A stretch of DNA of 64,000 nucleotides from positions 49,875 through 113,874 of the forward strand of contig JACPHA010000010.1 in the NCBI GenBank assembly GCA_016188825.1, in the 5' to 3' direction. Source of the stretch: Candidatus Pacearchaeota archaeon. GTDB taxonomy: Archaea; Nanobdellota; Nanobdellia; Pacearchaeales; GW2011-AR1. Position 1 is the first letter of the stretch; every line of letters begins with the position of its first letter. Below the pieces are notes generated by a model. It had not been told where the DNA came from. It did no database searches and saw only the letters and a program-made list of their open reading frames with translations. Of the stretch, positions 15,291 through 24,244 are shown piece after piece. Made by a program: the position numbers and the translations under genes.

Positions 15291-16499
15291 ATCCTCTTTG
15301 TTTATTGCATTAATTTTCAGCTCCAAATCATGCAGGACATTCATGTATGAGATAAAGGCATCATAAGGGCTTTCGTAGGGGTTGAAATATTTATGGACAT
15401 CTCCGTCGGCAAACCATTTTGTGCACATGTAATAAAAATGATCTGATGTCTGCAATTTTCTCCATGCGGCAATTAATTCGGGGTTTTTTGTCGACAGCAC
15501 TTTATTTCTTAAACTGAAAAGCTTGTTTATGGCAGAATGCTGCATTGAGTTGCTTAGCCAGGCGCTTAAATCGCGCTCGATGTCCGCCCATGAGACAAAA
15601 AAAGGTATTGAAAGTTCAGCTACTGCGGGATAGCTTTCAACTACTTCAGACGGTGTTTTAAAATTATTATCCGGATGTTTAAATATGTATTCCGGGAGGG
15701 TGCGAAGAAAATCAAAAATTCCTGTTTCTGCCCATTGATGCTCTCCAAATGTTTCATAATCCATAAACAAATTAACAACGTTTCCAGAGCCATTTACTGC
15801 GCTTATCCAATTGGCGTATTTTTCTGCTGTGAGGGGCCATTCCTGCCAACTTCGCTCTGAAAATCTGAATGCAATATCGTCGCTAAGGCGGTAGTTTTTC
15901 AACAAAAGCTTCATATTGGTTGTTCCTTGGGGTTTGTAAATGAGATTCGGCGAGCGCCAGCCCAAAATATAATCATGGCCTTCTGCTAAAATGCCTTGAA
16001 AACCAAGTGATTCAATTTCTTTTGCTAACTCATCATTGTAAATTAATTCTGTGTTTCGGAAAACTTTTGGCGTTTGAGCAAAAATTTTTTGTATTAGTTG
16101 TTTGTGAAGGTTTATTTGCTCCCGAAATTCTTCTTTTGAATACAAGAAAGATAAAGAATGATAATATGTTTCACTTAAAATTTCTACATTTCCTGTTTTA
16201 ACTAACTCTTGAAACGACGATAAAACTTCTGGGCAGTATTTTTCAAATTGCTCTAATATGACTCCAGAAAAAGAGAAGCTGACTTTGAAGTTTGGATATT
16301 TTTTTATTAATTCGAGCAGAACAGAATTTGTTGGAAGGTAACATTTTTGCGCGACTTTTTTTATAATTTTTTCATTGTTAAGATTGCTTTCTGAATTATC
16401 TGAAAAATAATCCAGAGATGATTTTCCTATGTCAAATATAGAATGTTTTTTTACCCTAAAGGGCTGATGAACCTGAAAATAAAAGCATACTGAAACCAT
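15237..16499 (-). CDS. Glycoside hydrolase family 57 (alpha-amylase type)
   Basis: This 420-aa protein cleaves or transfers alpha-glucans. Family marks are the start VCFYFQVHQPFR, the catalytic Glu block FRNTELIYNDEL (about residue 150), and NLFMDYETFGEHQW (about 245) with the acid/base Asp. The gene overlaps the upstream glycosyltransferase stop by one base (TAATG), so translation is coupled. The last dozen residues are encoded by a repeated structural element and may be an acquired tail. It probably trims or degrades a glycogen-like polymer built by its neighbour. Confidence 0.9.
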   Translation of the reverse strand: MVSVCFYFQVHQPFRVKKHSIFDIGKSSLDYFSDNSESNLNNEKIIKKVAQKCYLPTNSVLLELIKKYPNFKVSFSFSGVILEQFEKYCPEVLSSFQELVKTGNVEILSETYYHSLSFLYSKEEFREQINLHKQLIQKIFAQTPKVFRNTELIYNDELAKEIESLGFQGILAEGHDYILGWRSPNLIYKPQGTTNMKLLLKNYRLSDDIAFRFSERSWQEWPLTAEKYANWISAVNGSGNVVNLFMDYETFGEHQWAETGIFDFLRTLPEYIFKHPDNNFKTPSEVVESYPAVAELSIPFFVSWADIERDLSAWLSNSMQHSAINKLFSLRNKVLSTKNPELIAAWRKLQTSDHFYYMCTKWFADGDVHKYFNPYESPYDAFISYMNVLHDLELKINAINKEDIKKSLSLGLLDTKNSDN

Positions 16500-17710
16500 T
16501 ATATTCCTCCTGCAAAATTTAAAGCTTCATTATAAACATTCAGGCATCTTTCTGCTGATTTGTCCCAAGAAAATCTTTGGATTTCTCTCTTTCCATTTTC
16601 TTTTAGGCTTGTGTGCAGTTCAGGATATTGCAAAACAGAAACGATTTTGTTGCTCATTTCTAAAATATCCCAGAAATCAACTTTCAGACAATGAGACAAA
16701 ACTTCTGAGACACCTGACTGCTTGGAAATTAAAACAGGAGTGCCGTTTATTATCGACTCAAGGGGAGTGATTCCGAATGGCTCAGAAACAGAGGGCATTA
16801 CATACAAATCAGCCATTTGATATGCTTGATGCACGTCTTTGCCGCGCAAAAATCCTGCAAATAAAACCTTGTCGGAAATTCCTAATTCTGCTACTTTCTC
16901 AATAATCTGCTTCTCCATATCTCCTGAACCGGCGACAACAAAGATTGTATTTGGATAATGTTCTAAAACTTTTTTTGCCGCATAGATAAAATAATCTGGT
17001 CCCTTTTGCAAAGTTATTCTGCCGAGGAATAAAACAATTTTGTTGTTTTCTTTTAACTTTGAAGCTTGCTCAAGGGTATAATTTTCAAATTCTACTGAGT
17101 TATGAACGACCCTTATCTTTTCTGGAGAAACTCCGTAATGCTCAACAATTTTGTTTTTTGTGTAATTGCTTACCGCGATTATCAAGTCAGCTTCATGCAT
17201 GCCGTGCCTTTCTATTTCGTAAACATATTGATTAATCCCATTGCCTCCTGTTCTGTCAAATTCTGTTGCATGGACATGAACAACAAGAGGCTTGTGTGAA
17301 ACTTTTTTTGCTGCGATTCCTGATTTAAAAGTTAGCCAGTCATGAGAATGAATAATATCAAAATTTTCCTGCTTTGCGATTTCTTCTGCGATTAAACTAT
17401 ACCTGTTAACTTCTTCAAATAAATTGGCTCCGTAGATAGAAGAGCCTTTAGCAGAAAGCCGAGAGTTATAGGAAGCAGAGGTTATATATGGATGCAATAA
17501 AGAGTTGAAGATATAATGTTTTTTTGCGCTTGCAATGCTGTCACCGAAAATAATTTTTAGAAAATCTGCATTGACTGGAACACTTTTCGGCAGGACAAAG
17601 ATTATATCAACGCCTTTGTTAGACAGACCTTTGGTTAAGCCATAGCATGCTGTTCCCAAGCCCCCGCTATTAAAAGGAGGAAATTCCCATCCGAACATTA
17701 AAACTTTCAT
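16499..17710 (-). CDS. Glycosyltransferase, GT4/glycogen-synthase type
   Basis: This 403-aa GT-B fold enzyme has the N-terminal MFGWEFPPFNSGGLGTA, as in glycogen synthases and related GT4 enzymes, and the C-terminal donor-binding block SEPFGITPLESIINGTPV with the EX7E motif. VLFLGRITLQKGPD is the usual domain linker. It pairs with GH57, suggesting storage or surface alpha-glucan metabolism. The product cannot be told from sequence alone. Confidence 0.88.
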   Translation of the reverse strand: MKVLMFGWEFPPFNSGGLGTACYGLTKGLSNKGVDIIFVLPKSVPVNADFLKIIFGDSIASAKKHYIFNSLLHPYITSASYNSRLSAKGSSIYGANLFEEVNRYSLIAEEIAKQENFDIIHSHDWLTFKSGIAAKKVSHKPLVVHVHATEFDRTGGNGINQYVYEIERHGMHEADLIIAVSNYTKNKIVEHYGVSPEKIRVVHNSVEFENYTLEQASKLKENNKIVLFLGRITLQKGPDYFIYAAKKVLEHYPNTIFVVAGSGDMEKQIIEKVAELGISDKVLFAGFLRGKDVHQAYQMADLYVMPSVSEPFGITPLESIINGTPVLISKQSGVSEVLSHCLKVDFWDILEMSNKIVSVLQYPELHTSLKENGKREIQRFSWDKSAERCLNVYNEALNFAGGI

Positions 17711-17782
17711 TGCCCTCTTTTCTTATTTTTTATCTAATTAATAATTTTCTTGGGTTATTAAATTTATTGGGGAATTTTTATT

Positions 17783-17970
17783 ATGGAAAATTCGGTTGAT
17801 TATGTCACAGTCCATCCGAATCGTCAAGACAGAGAATTTGAAACAAAAGATAACTTATAGGAGAGAACATTATTTTTCGGATTTTTATATTACCCACAAA
17901 TAGTAAATCACTCGATTTTTATCCAATTATTAAAGTGATTTCCTATAATTACCCAAATTCTCTATAAAGT
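17783..17970 (+). ncRNA. Structured element or micro-ORF repeat, copy 1
   Basis: From 17783 an ATG frame of 25 codons reads MENSVDYVTVHPN, and the same start is found at 36303. The DNA also folds: ATTCGG/CCGAAT (17790-17819), AGAGAATTTG (17831-17840) with CAAATTCTCT at the far end (about 17954-17963), and AAATCACT/AGTGATTT in between. The stems differ from copy 2 yet remain paired, and the third-base changes keep the peptide. The region may be a structured RNA, a peptide gene or a fragment of a larger gene. Confidence 0.4.
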
Positions 17971-18020
17971 GGAAAACTCATGAAACAACAATTTATAAAA
18001 TCATATTGCTAAGAAATGAA

Positions 18021-18653
18021 ATGGCTTTCACATACAACTTAATTGATTTTGTTCTTCACGTAGACAAATATGTCGGAATGATGATTGAAAACTTTGGTAT
18101 TTTTACTTATTTGATTCTTTTTGCAATAATATTTTTGGAAACCGGACTTGTGATAACTCCTTTTCTTCCCGGAGATTCGTTAATTTTTGTTATAGGGACT
18201 TTTGCAGCGCAGGATTATCTGAATGTTTTTTTTCTTTATGCTTTGTTTCTTGCAGCGGCAATTTTGGGAGACACTTTAAATTATTGGATAGGAAATTATT
18301 TTGGAGTTAATGTTTTTGAGAAGAGCAGATTTTTCAAAAAAGAATATCTTGAAAGAACAAAAAAATTTTATAGAAGACACGGAAAAAAAACGATTATTCT
18401 TGCGAGATTTATTCCGATAGTCAGAACCTTTGCTCCTTTTGTTGCAGGAATTGGAAAAATGCATTATGGCACTTTTTTAAGCTATAATGTAATCGGAGGA
18501 TTTATTTGGGTGACGCTATTTCTTTTAGGAGGTTATTTCTTCGGAAATATTCCTTTTGTCCAAGAAAACTTAACGTTGATTGTTTACCTGATTGTTCTTA
18601 CTTCTATTCTGCCAGGCGCGATTGAGTATTTGAGGAATAGGTGGAGGAGATAG
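18021..18653 (+). CDS. DedA/VTT-family membrane protein
   Basis: This 210-aa integral membrane protein has the DedA signature: FLETGLVITPFLPGDSLIF near the N-terminus and the reentrant-type region ILARFIPIVRTFAPFVAGIGKM with the conserved Arg residues. DedA proteins act in lipid scrambling and membrane homeostasis. The start was chosen at ATG 18021 (an upstream TTG at 18006 is the only longer option). Confidence 0.9.
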   Translation: MAFTYNLIDFVLHVDKYVGMMIENFGIFTYLILFAIIFLETGLVITPFLPGDSLIFVIGTFAAQDYLNVFFLYALFLAAAILGDTLNYWIGNYFGVNVFEKSRFFKKEYLERTKKFYRRHGKKTIILARFIPIVRTFAPFVAGIGKMHYGTFLSYNVIGGFIWVTLFLLGGYFFGNIPFVQENLTLIVYLIVLTSILPGAIEYLRNRWRR

Positions 18654-18674
18654 ACTAGGGGATTGAAAATATTT

Positions 18675-19142
18675 TTAAGAGAATCTTTTAATAATTCGCA
18701 ATGCTACTGGATTGGCTGTATCTAAATTATGATAGCCGTGGAAACGTCCTGGTTTCCCCGGAGAAATTGTTTCAAATTCCTCACCAAGACAAAATTGTCT
18801 GACTACATCTTTCGCTGTATCTCTCACAAAACCAGCATCATTTTGAAACTTATAAGCCAGAACAGAACCACTTGTTCCTCGAACTATCGGCCCAAGGTAA
18901 GTTACTTTTTCTTCAATTTCTTTTCTGTGCTCAGTTACTCCCGTGCCGACATTAGGATGAAGAACCAATATAATATCTATAAAAGATCCTTTATCTTTAG
19001 GAAAAATAACCCCTGCTTCTAAGTCATTATCTCTTCTGGTTAGGCTTACTGGATTAACCCCTGTAGTCGGATAACCTTCTTTTATTAAAATTTCAGCAAA
19101 AAATGAGTTTTTTGTTGGGTCGTATCTCTCGTCTAATGCCAT
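18675..19142 (-). CDS. Hypothetical protein, 155 aa
   Basis: This soluble 155-aa protein has no signal peptide. It contains an alternating beta pattern (GSFIDIILVLHPN, GSVLAYKF) and a GRFHGYHN segment. I do not recognise the family. It is convergent with dedA and separated by only 21 nt from its end. Confidence 0.6.
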   Translation of the reverse strand: MALDERYDPTKNSFFAEILIKEGYPTTGVNPVSLTRRDNDLEAGVIFPKDKGSFIDIILVLHPNVGTGVTEHRKEIEEKVTYLGPIVRGTSGSVLAYKFQNDAGFVRDTAKDVVRQFCLGEEFETISPGKPGRFHGYHNLDTANPVALRIIKRFS

Positions 19143-19257
19143 AGTGAGATAAAAAATTATTCGATATATAAATCTTTGTTATCTCTTTTTTTTAGTAAAA
19201 ATTAATAATTTCTAGCGCAGGCCTATTTTTTAGACCTTCAGTGATAACCTCTTTTCC

Positions 19258-19674
19258 TCATTTAAACTTTTCAGGAGAAATTCTTTTTATTTCTTTGATG
19301 TTGTCGAAATCTGAATCATCTGATATAATTTCTGTGCAATTTTGCGCCAAGGCTGTTGCCGCATGGATTGCATCTCGTGGTCTAAGATTATAATTACTTA
19401 TTAATTTCTGTGCACTTGAAATTATATTAATGTCCACTTCAACAAAAACTAAATTTGGAAATTTGATAAAGTTATCCCCCTCTTTAATTGCTATTTCCTT
19501 TCCAAAATATTTGTTGATTGTATAAACTAACTCGCCCCATGTTAAAGCGGAAGTAATCCCTTTAATCTCTTCAAGTGCAATTTTAGAAACTATTTCTTTG
19601 CATTTATTTGCTTTTTTATCATTATATAATATTGGATTCAAAAACAAATTTGTATCAAGGTATTTCTTCGTCAT
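19258..19674 (-). CDS. PIN-domain toxin (VapC-like)
   Basis: This 138-aa PIN ribonuclease starts KKYLDTNLFLNPIL with the first Asp, contains LRPRDAIHAATAL in the middle, and ends IISDDSDFDNIKEIKRISP. All acidic site residues appear present. Its ATG overlaps the end of the antitoxin frame by 20 nt. The antitoxin is interrupted by a stop, which makes an intact toxin here unexpected. Confidence 0.85.
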   Translation of the reverse strand: MTKKYLDTNLFLNPILYNDKKANKCKEIVSKIALEEIKGITSALTWGELVYTINKYFGKEIAIKEGDNFIKFPNLVFVEVDINIISSAQKLISNYNLRPRDAIHAATALAQNCTEIISDDSDFDNIKEIKRISPEKFK

Positions 19675-19900
19675 ACTGCTCTAAAATCATCTCTTTAATG
19701 GTTTTCTTAGTTCTTTTTAATTTTGGGGTATTTAAAAAATCCTTTAAAAACTCTTTGGGGTCTTCTTCTTGCTTTAATACTACTTCTTTATTCCTGACTT
19801 CAAATACAACAGTTTTTCCTTGTTGCAAGCCAAGAAATTCACGAATATCTTTGGGTATTACAACCTGCCCTTTCTCTCAGATTTCTCGTCTTATTATCAT
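19655..19900 (-). pseudogene. AbrB-type antitoxin with an in-frame TGA
   Basis: From ATG 19900 the frame runs 82 codons to a TGA at 19657-19655, with one TGA at codon 8 (19879-19877). The product reads MIIRREI-stop-EKGQVVIPKDIREFLG. The family has Ser at the interrupted position (TCA to TGA is one change). The rest is a clean AbrB/VapB-type antitoxin with a basic helical tail (TPKLKRTKKTIKEMILEQY). No good alternative start follows the stop, so the DNA-binding strand would be lost. Confidence 0.85.
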
Positions 19901-19956
19901 GATTAATTAAGTAAGAACTGCTATTTAAACTTTTTCATACTTATAAGTTATACTTT

Positions 19957-20346
19957 TTATCTTTTCCAAATTTTCGAATCAAGACAAAGTTTGTCTGGGT
20001 CGTGCAAGAAAACTGAAAGGGCGGCGAGTAGCAAGCCGAAATCCCGAATTGCAATGTCGTTGTAGCCTAAGACAGAAATAACTCCGACTAAATGCAAAAC
20101 GGCGAGCAATGAGATTATTCTTGTCAATAAACCTATAATAAGCAACAAGCCAACAAGAGAGTCAAAAATGCCATTTAGGAAAATAAATGTTGGTATGGAA
20201 AAACCAAAAGAAGTAATCCAGGAAGGAAACCATGCAATCCATCCTTCTGGTCCAGTGATTTGACTGACTCCAAGCAGAAAGAATACTATGCCAACACCAT
20301 AGCGTACAACCGCAGGAGCATACCGCTCTGCTTCTTCTAAACTCAT
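19957..20346 (-). CDS. DoxX-family membrane protein
   Basis: This 129-aa protein has four hydrophobic helices and the DoxX layout (VVRYGVGIVFFLLGVSQI, GIFDSLVGLLLIIGLLTR, DFGLLLAALSVFL). DoxX-type proteins are linked to quinone or thiosulfate redox chemistry at the membrane. It is the last gene of a same-strand group with cupredoxin, zinc-finger and DsbA-like genes. Confidence 0.8.
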   Translation of the reverse strand: MSLEEAERYAPAVVRYGVGIVFFLLGVSQITGPEGWIAWFPSWITSFGFSIPTFIFLNGIFDSLVGLLLIIGLLTRIISLLAVLHLVGVISVLGYNDIAIRDFGLLLAALSVFLHDPDKLCLDSKIWKR

Positions 20347-20376
20347 TTTATTTTTAATGTCTTTAGATTTATTAAC

Positions 20377-20871
20377 TTATCTAATAACAATTGTTCCAGT
20401 GAAGCTTGGGTTTAGATGGTCATGATAACCCCAAGCGCCAATTTCCGTAAATGTAAACTGATATGATTCTTCACGAGAAAGACCACGGCAAGCGTCAAAG
20501 ATTCTTGATTGTTCTGCGGTGCCGCATTTTTCTCTGTCAGAGCCAGGATAAATCCTATGAGATGGATGAACATTAGTGGCGGGCCAGTGCCTTGCAGAAT
20601 CTTTGTTTATGAAAGTTACTGTTTCTCCTTGTTTTATTTCTAAAGTTCCAGGAGAAAAGCCAGAGGAAGTAATTTGAATGTTTCTGACTTGCCTTCCGGC
20701 AGGCTGGGAGAGTTGTTGTGAATTATCCGAATTAGCTGTTAAATCTTCTTCTGTATTAGATATTTCATTTTCTGACTTATTTATTAATGCAAAAGCAAGG
20801 ATTAAGACAACTGCAATTCCGAGGATTACAGCAAAGATAATCAATGGAGTAAAGGAGCTTTGTTTTGCCAT
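20377..20871 (-). CDS. Membrane-anchored cupredoxin-like protein
   Basis: This 164-aa protein has an N-terminal membrane anchor (LIIFAVILGIAVVLILAFAL), a low-complexity linker and a cupredoxin beta-sandwich (ITSSGFSPGTLEIKQGETVTFINKD). The His in SARHWPA matches the first copper ligand. The usual Cys of the 'YxCxxH' loop is not present: the loop reads GAWGYHDHLNPS. It may bind copper in a non-blue site through His residues. It sits in the extracytoplasmic redox group. Confidence 0.8.
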   Translation of the reverse strand: MAKQSSFTPLIIFAVILGIAVVLILAFALINKSENEISNTEEDLTANSDNSQQLSQPAGRQVRNIQITSSGFSPGTLEIKQGETVTFINKDSARHWPATNVHPSHRIYPGSDREKCGTAEQSRIFDACRGLSREESYQFTFTEIGAWGYHDHLNPSFTGTIVIR

Positions 20872-20955
20872 TGTTATATATTATTTATAAGATATTTAAA
20901 AGTTTGTTTTTATTCTTCTGTTAACTTAGAAAAAGTAGTTTGAACAACAATTTTA

Positions 20956-20980
20956 TGTCAAGGAACTTGACAGAAGTTCC
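20956..20980. other. Overlapping mutually exclusive hairpins
   Basis: TGTCAAG-GAA-CTTGACA (20956-20972) overlaps GGAACTT-GACAG-AAGTTCC (20962-20980). Both are perfect 7-bp stems and cannot form together. The block starts TTTATGTCAAGG, as do copies A and B of the 3'-end element. It lies just after the stop of the zinc-finger gene (minus strand) and upstream of the cupredoxin gene, so it could be a terminator or switch between them. Confidence 0.5.
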
Positions 20981-20996
20981 GAACTAATGTTAGAGT

Positions 20997-21608
20997 TTAG
21001 GTTTGATCAGAAACAAACTCGATGATAATTTCCTGCTTGTCTTTTAAGACAAGGTTTTCATATTCTGTATTGGGAAGGCCGTTGACTGTCATTGTTAATT
21101 GCCCTTTGTCTATGCAATATTCAAAAATACATTGCGAGTTGAATTCTTTGCCCCAGATTTTGAAGAAATTTTCTAAAGTAAAATCCCTTCTGCACGGGCC
21201 CTCTGTGTGTATTTCTCCGTTTGAATCATGAGTATGAATTGGCCTCATGATTCCAGGCAAAATGCCAATGTTTTCTGGAATTTGCTGTTCAACACCATTG
21301 ATAATAATTTTAAGATATTGGTGAATGTGCAAAGCAAGATTTTTGTGGCCGCCTATATTGGTTGTTGATGGGTCGGCTTCACGGCATTCTTTTGTGTTGT
21401 TTGCTGCGACAAAAAAAGCCCATACAAAAATACCCATTAGGGCAGCGAGAATGAGAAAAATAATTGCAAAATTCTTTATTTTCTTTTTGTTAATTGGTTT
21501 TTTAGCGGTTTCTTTTTCCTTGGAATGTTTTGCTGCACTGTGCTGGTTTAATGCATCTTGGCTTGAAAAAGACTTTCCGCAAATTTCACATTTTATTTTT
21601 TCTGTCAT
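20997..21608 (-). CDS. C2H2 zinc-finger membrane protein with extracellular domain
   Basis: This 203-aa protein has a cytoplasmic N-terminal C2H2 finger (KCEICGKSFSSQDALNQHSAAKH), one membrane helix (about 48-70) and an extracellular His-rich domain (LALHIHQYLKIIINGVEQQIP, RPIHTHDSNGEIHTEGP) that could bind metal. Such proteins recur in DPANN-type genomes beside thioredoxin-like genes. The pairing of a nucleic-acid-type finger with a surface domain is unusual. It is part of the redox group. Confidence 0.75.
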   Translation of the reverse strand: MTEKIKCEICGKSFSSQDALNQHSAAKHSKEKETAKKPINKKKIKNFAIIFLILAALMGIFVWAFFVAANNTKECREADPSTTNIGGHKNLALHIHQYLKIIINGVEQQIPENIGILPGIMRPIHTHDSNGEIHTEGPCRRDFTLENFFKIWGKEFNSQCIFEYCIDKGQLTMTVNGLPNTEYENLVLKDKQEIIIEFVSDQT

Positions 21609-21791
21609 TTTTTGATATTTATCAGCTTGAGCTTAAAGATGGAGATTATTATTTAAAACTTTTGAAAATTAATTATTTGAAGATTGTTGTGGCAGTTTTA
21701 TCAATATTCCTTAGAGATTAACCTTTGCGTTTAATGCAAGATAATTGAAATATTTGGAAAAATAATAAAATTAAAAATAATAAAAATAAAT

Positions 21792-22511
21792 TTATTTGGC
21801 TAGCTCTGTTTCTATCACTTGTCTGAAGTTGTCAAAAGGAACTGCTCCGCTTATTGGAACACCATTTATGACGAAGTAGGGTGTTCCTCTGCCTCCGGCA
21901 CTCTGTGCATCTTGTGTGTCTTTCTGAACTTCTGCTCTTGTTTTACCAGAGTCTAAGCAAGTATCTATATTATAACCAAGTTCTTTTGCCCATTTTTTCA
22001 GGTTTTCAGCGCTTAATGATCCTTGATTTTCAAATATCTTGTCATGCATTTTGAAGTATCCTGTGTCTCCGCCCTGCTCACCAACGCATTCGGCGGCCAT
22101 TGCCGCTGAAAGAGCCATTGGATGTATGCTCTCTAAGGGAAAATCTCTGTAAACGAATTTGACTTTGCCTGTATCTATATATTGAGACTTTATTTGAGGC
22201 AGAGTTTGGCTCCAGAATCTCTCACAGAATGGACATTGATAGTCAGAAAACTCTATTATTGTGACTTTTGCATTTTTGTTTCCAAGAATGGCGTCGTCAT
22301 CTTCGCTTGCCTGAACTTTTGAAGGCTCTGTGGGTTGACTCGGAACAGGAGGTAAGGGGTTGTTAATTACTTGTCCTGTTGTAGTTGGATTTCCATTACC
22401 AAAGAACAAGATGAAAGCCATTATAACAACAACTGCAGCCAATACAAAGGTAGAATACTTCCATAGTGCTTCTTTCTTTATAGTGATTGTTTCGTTTTTT
22501 GCGTTCTCCAT
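21792..22511 (-). CDS. DsbA-like thiol-disulfide oxidoreductase
   Basis: This 239-aa protein has an N-terminal membrane anchor (YSTFVLAAVVVIMAFILFF) and a thioredoxin fold. The active site is YQCPFCERFW (CPFC, about residue 93), and GTPYFVINGVPISGA holds the conserved cis-Pro. The helical insertion places it in the DsbA/DSBA_Thioredoxin_4 type, acting outside the membrane on disulfide formation. The next gene starts one base upstream of it, so the two are co-translated. Confidence 0.88.
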   Translation of the reverse strand: MENAKNETITIKKEALWKYSTFVLAAVVVIMAFILFFGNGNPTTTGQVINNPLPPVPSQPTEPSKVQASEDDDAILGNKNAKVTIIEFSDYQCPFCERFWSQTLPQIKSQYIDTGKVKFVYRDFPLESIHPMALSAAMAAECVGEQGGDTGYFKMHDKIFENQGSLSAENLKKWAKELGYNIDTCLDSGKTRAEVQKDTQDAQSAGGRGTPYFVINGVPISGAVPFDNFRQVIETELAK

Positions 22512-23093
22512 TTAATGTTGACCTCCTTTCATTTTTTTGTGATTATTTGAGTTTAAATTTATTTCGCATACTGGAGTATATAGCTTTTCTGATATTCTGG
22601 CTACTGAAAATGCTAAAAGAACAATCGCGGCGAGAAGAATTTCTTTGCCTTCAAAAGGCAATATTGCCAGGGCAGAGGAGAAACCGAGAAGACTGATTAA
22701 GCCAACACCGCAAACTGCACAGCCAGGAGCTGCGAGGCCGAAAAACAGACCTACTGAACTGGCTAGACCAAACTTATTGCCACTTGCTGATTTTATAACT
22801 TTAAATCTGTAAACAAGCAAAGTAATCAACATTCCAAATAGCAAGCTTAGGATAATTGTTCCTATGAAAGTCAGAAGCGTAATATTTTTTGAAAATAATA
22901 AAGAGGAAATAAAAACCGCTTTTAACGCCCCTGAAAATCCTAAAATATTATAAAATGATTCTATGTTTCTGATGTTTGCTATGAGTCCGTTTAAGAAATA
23001 AAATAAGAAAGCTGTAATGCCGAGAAAGAGAACATATCTAAAATTGCTGAATATTTTTTTATTCGTGTAAAAGAATTTCCAAATTTTTTCCAT
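22512..23093 (-). CDS. Multi-pass membrane protein with CAVC motif
   Basis: This is a 193-aa protein with about five to six hydrophobic helices and the motif APGCAVCGVGLISLLG in the membrane, a CxxC that could exchange electrons with the DsbA-like partner encoded directly downstream. It may play the role of DsbB, VKOR or CcdA, but does not match their known signatures. The start was set at ATG 23093; an ATG at 23111 is six codons upstream. Confidence 0.65.
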   Translation of the reverse strand: MEKIWKFFYTNKKIFSNFRYVLFLGITAFLFYFLNGLIANIRNIESFYNILGFSGALKAVFISSLLFSKNITLLTFIGTIILSLLFGMLITLLVYRFKVIKSASGNKFGLASSVGLFFGLAAPGCAVCGVGLISLLGFSSALAILPFEGKEILLAAIVLLAFSVARISEKLYTPVCEINLNSNNHKKMKGGQH

Positions 23094-23145
23094 TTTAATA
23101 TTATAAAACAAGAGATTATAAGGCTTTTGTTTACTGCGTTGAAAA

Positions 23146-23976
23146 TTATTTAATCTTAACTTTATTCAAAGGTGTGAGTTCTTTCCAGGCAAGTGTGAAA
23201 AGTTGCTCTTCCATAACTTTGGCGAAAAAGCCTGTTGAAAGCCATACAGCAACATCGTAATTGGGATGAACTGTTGTGTCGTCTGTAAGCATTAGCATTA
23301 ATTGGCTTGCATCTACAATTGCGAATCTGCCTAACGCTCCTTTGCCTGACGTATCCTTAACATCGGCTATTTTTGATAAATGTCTCGCAACTTTTATATT
23401 GTTTTCTGTTATTTGGGAGGCAATTTTAATTGAAACGCCGCGTTTTTTTGCTCTCTCCAACGAGGGCATCAGGGCTTCCATTTTTCTATTTAGTCCGTCT
23501 TCTGTTGTGACAATTGTTATTGTTTTCTCAGCACCACGAATCATCATATCAAGATGGTTGTACATGTTTTGTCTTCCGCGCAAACTTCCTGACAAATCTG
23601 AAGGCTCAACAAATTTGACTCCGTTTTCGAAGAGATTAGTTAGCTCGCTGAGAACGTCGTCTCCTTTTAACTGCTCAAGCCTTTTTGATTTTTCCTGGGC
23701 GTTAATCACAAGATTTTTCTTTACTCTTTCAACAACCTCTTCTGGCTTTAAAGCAACGAACTTAATTGGCTTACCAATTTTCATAATAATAAAACCTTTC
23801 TTTTCCAAAGATTCGAGAATGTCATAGGTTCTGGATCTTGGAACATCAGAAATGTTGCTTAATTCGCCGGCAGTTGAAACTCCTCGGGACAATAAAGCAG
23901 TCCATACTTTTGCTTCATATAAATTAAGGTCAAATATTTTTCGAAGCCTGCTCAAAAATTCTTCTTTGATTATCAT
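23146..23976 (-). CDS. TrmB-family transcriptional regulator
   Basis: This 276-aa protein has an N-terminal winged helix (NLYEAKVWTALLSRGVSTAGELSNISDVPRSRTYDIL, split in the usual two helices) and a C-terminal effector domain of the TrmB/phospholipase D-like type (RGAEKTITIVTTEDGL). The family includes sugar and redox regulators. It heads the same-strand redox cluster and is the most likely regulator of it. Confidence 0.88.
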   Translation of the reverse strand: MIIKEEFLSRLRKIFDLNLYEAKVWTALLSRGVSTAGELSNISDVPRSRTYDILESLEKKGFIIMKIGKPIKFVALKPEEVVERVKKNLVINAQEKSKRLEQLKGDDVLSELTNLFENGVKFVEPSDLSGSLRGRQNMYNHLDMMIRGAEKTITIVTTEDGLNRKMEALMPSLERAKKRGVSIKIASQITENNIKVARHLSKIADVKDTSGKGALGRFAIVDASQLMLMLTDDTTVHPNYDVAVWLSTGFFAKVMEEQLFTLAWKELTPLNKVKIK

Positions 23977-24071
23977 TCTAAAGTATTTAACCTCTTTTAA
24001 TCTTAAAGTTTTTTAGTATTTAAATGTTTTTCTATTTTCTTTACGACCAAGATGTAGATAATTTCTGCTGG

Positions 24072-24124
24072 TTTTTTCGTCGATGAGAGAAAAAACTAAT
24101 TAAAAAATTTATTTTATCGTCGAT
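24072..24124. promoter_or_regulatory. Pair of TCGTCGAT motifs
   Basis: TTTTTTCGTCGAT (24072-24084) and TTTTATCGTCGAT (24112-24124) are 40 nt apart, upstream of the TrmB gene start at 23976. The reverse complement ATCGACGATAAAA recurs at 36142 and a close form at 36261 and 54752. CpG-rich 8-mers are rare in this AT-rich DNA, so the repeated word is a candidate binding site. No other feature is seen in 23977-24244. Confidence 0.45.
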
Positions 24125-24244
24125 TTTTGAAACAATTTTAATTTATAAATTTTATAGTGATAACATTTTATGATTTTTTAGTACAGAGTGAACTAGAAAA
24201 AGAACGTCGGCTGTGAGTGTAATATTCTTTTCGACAAATAAAAT

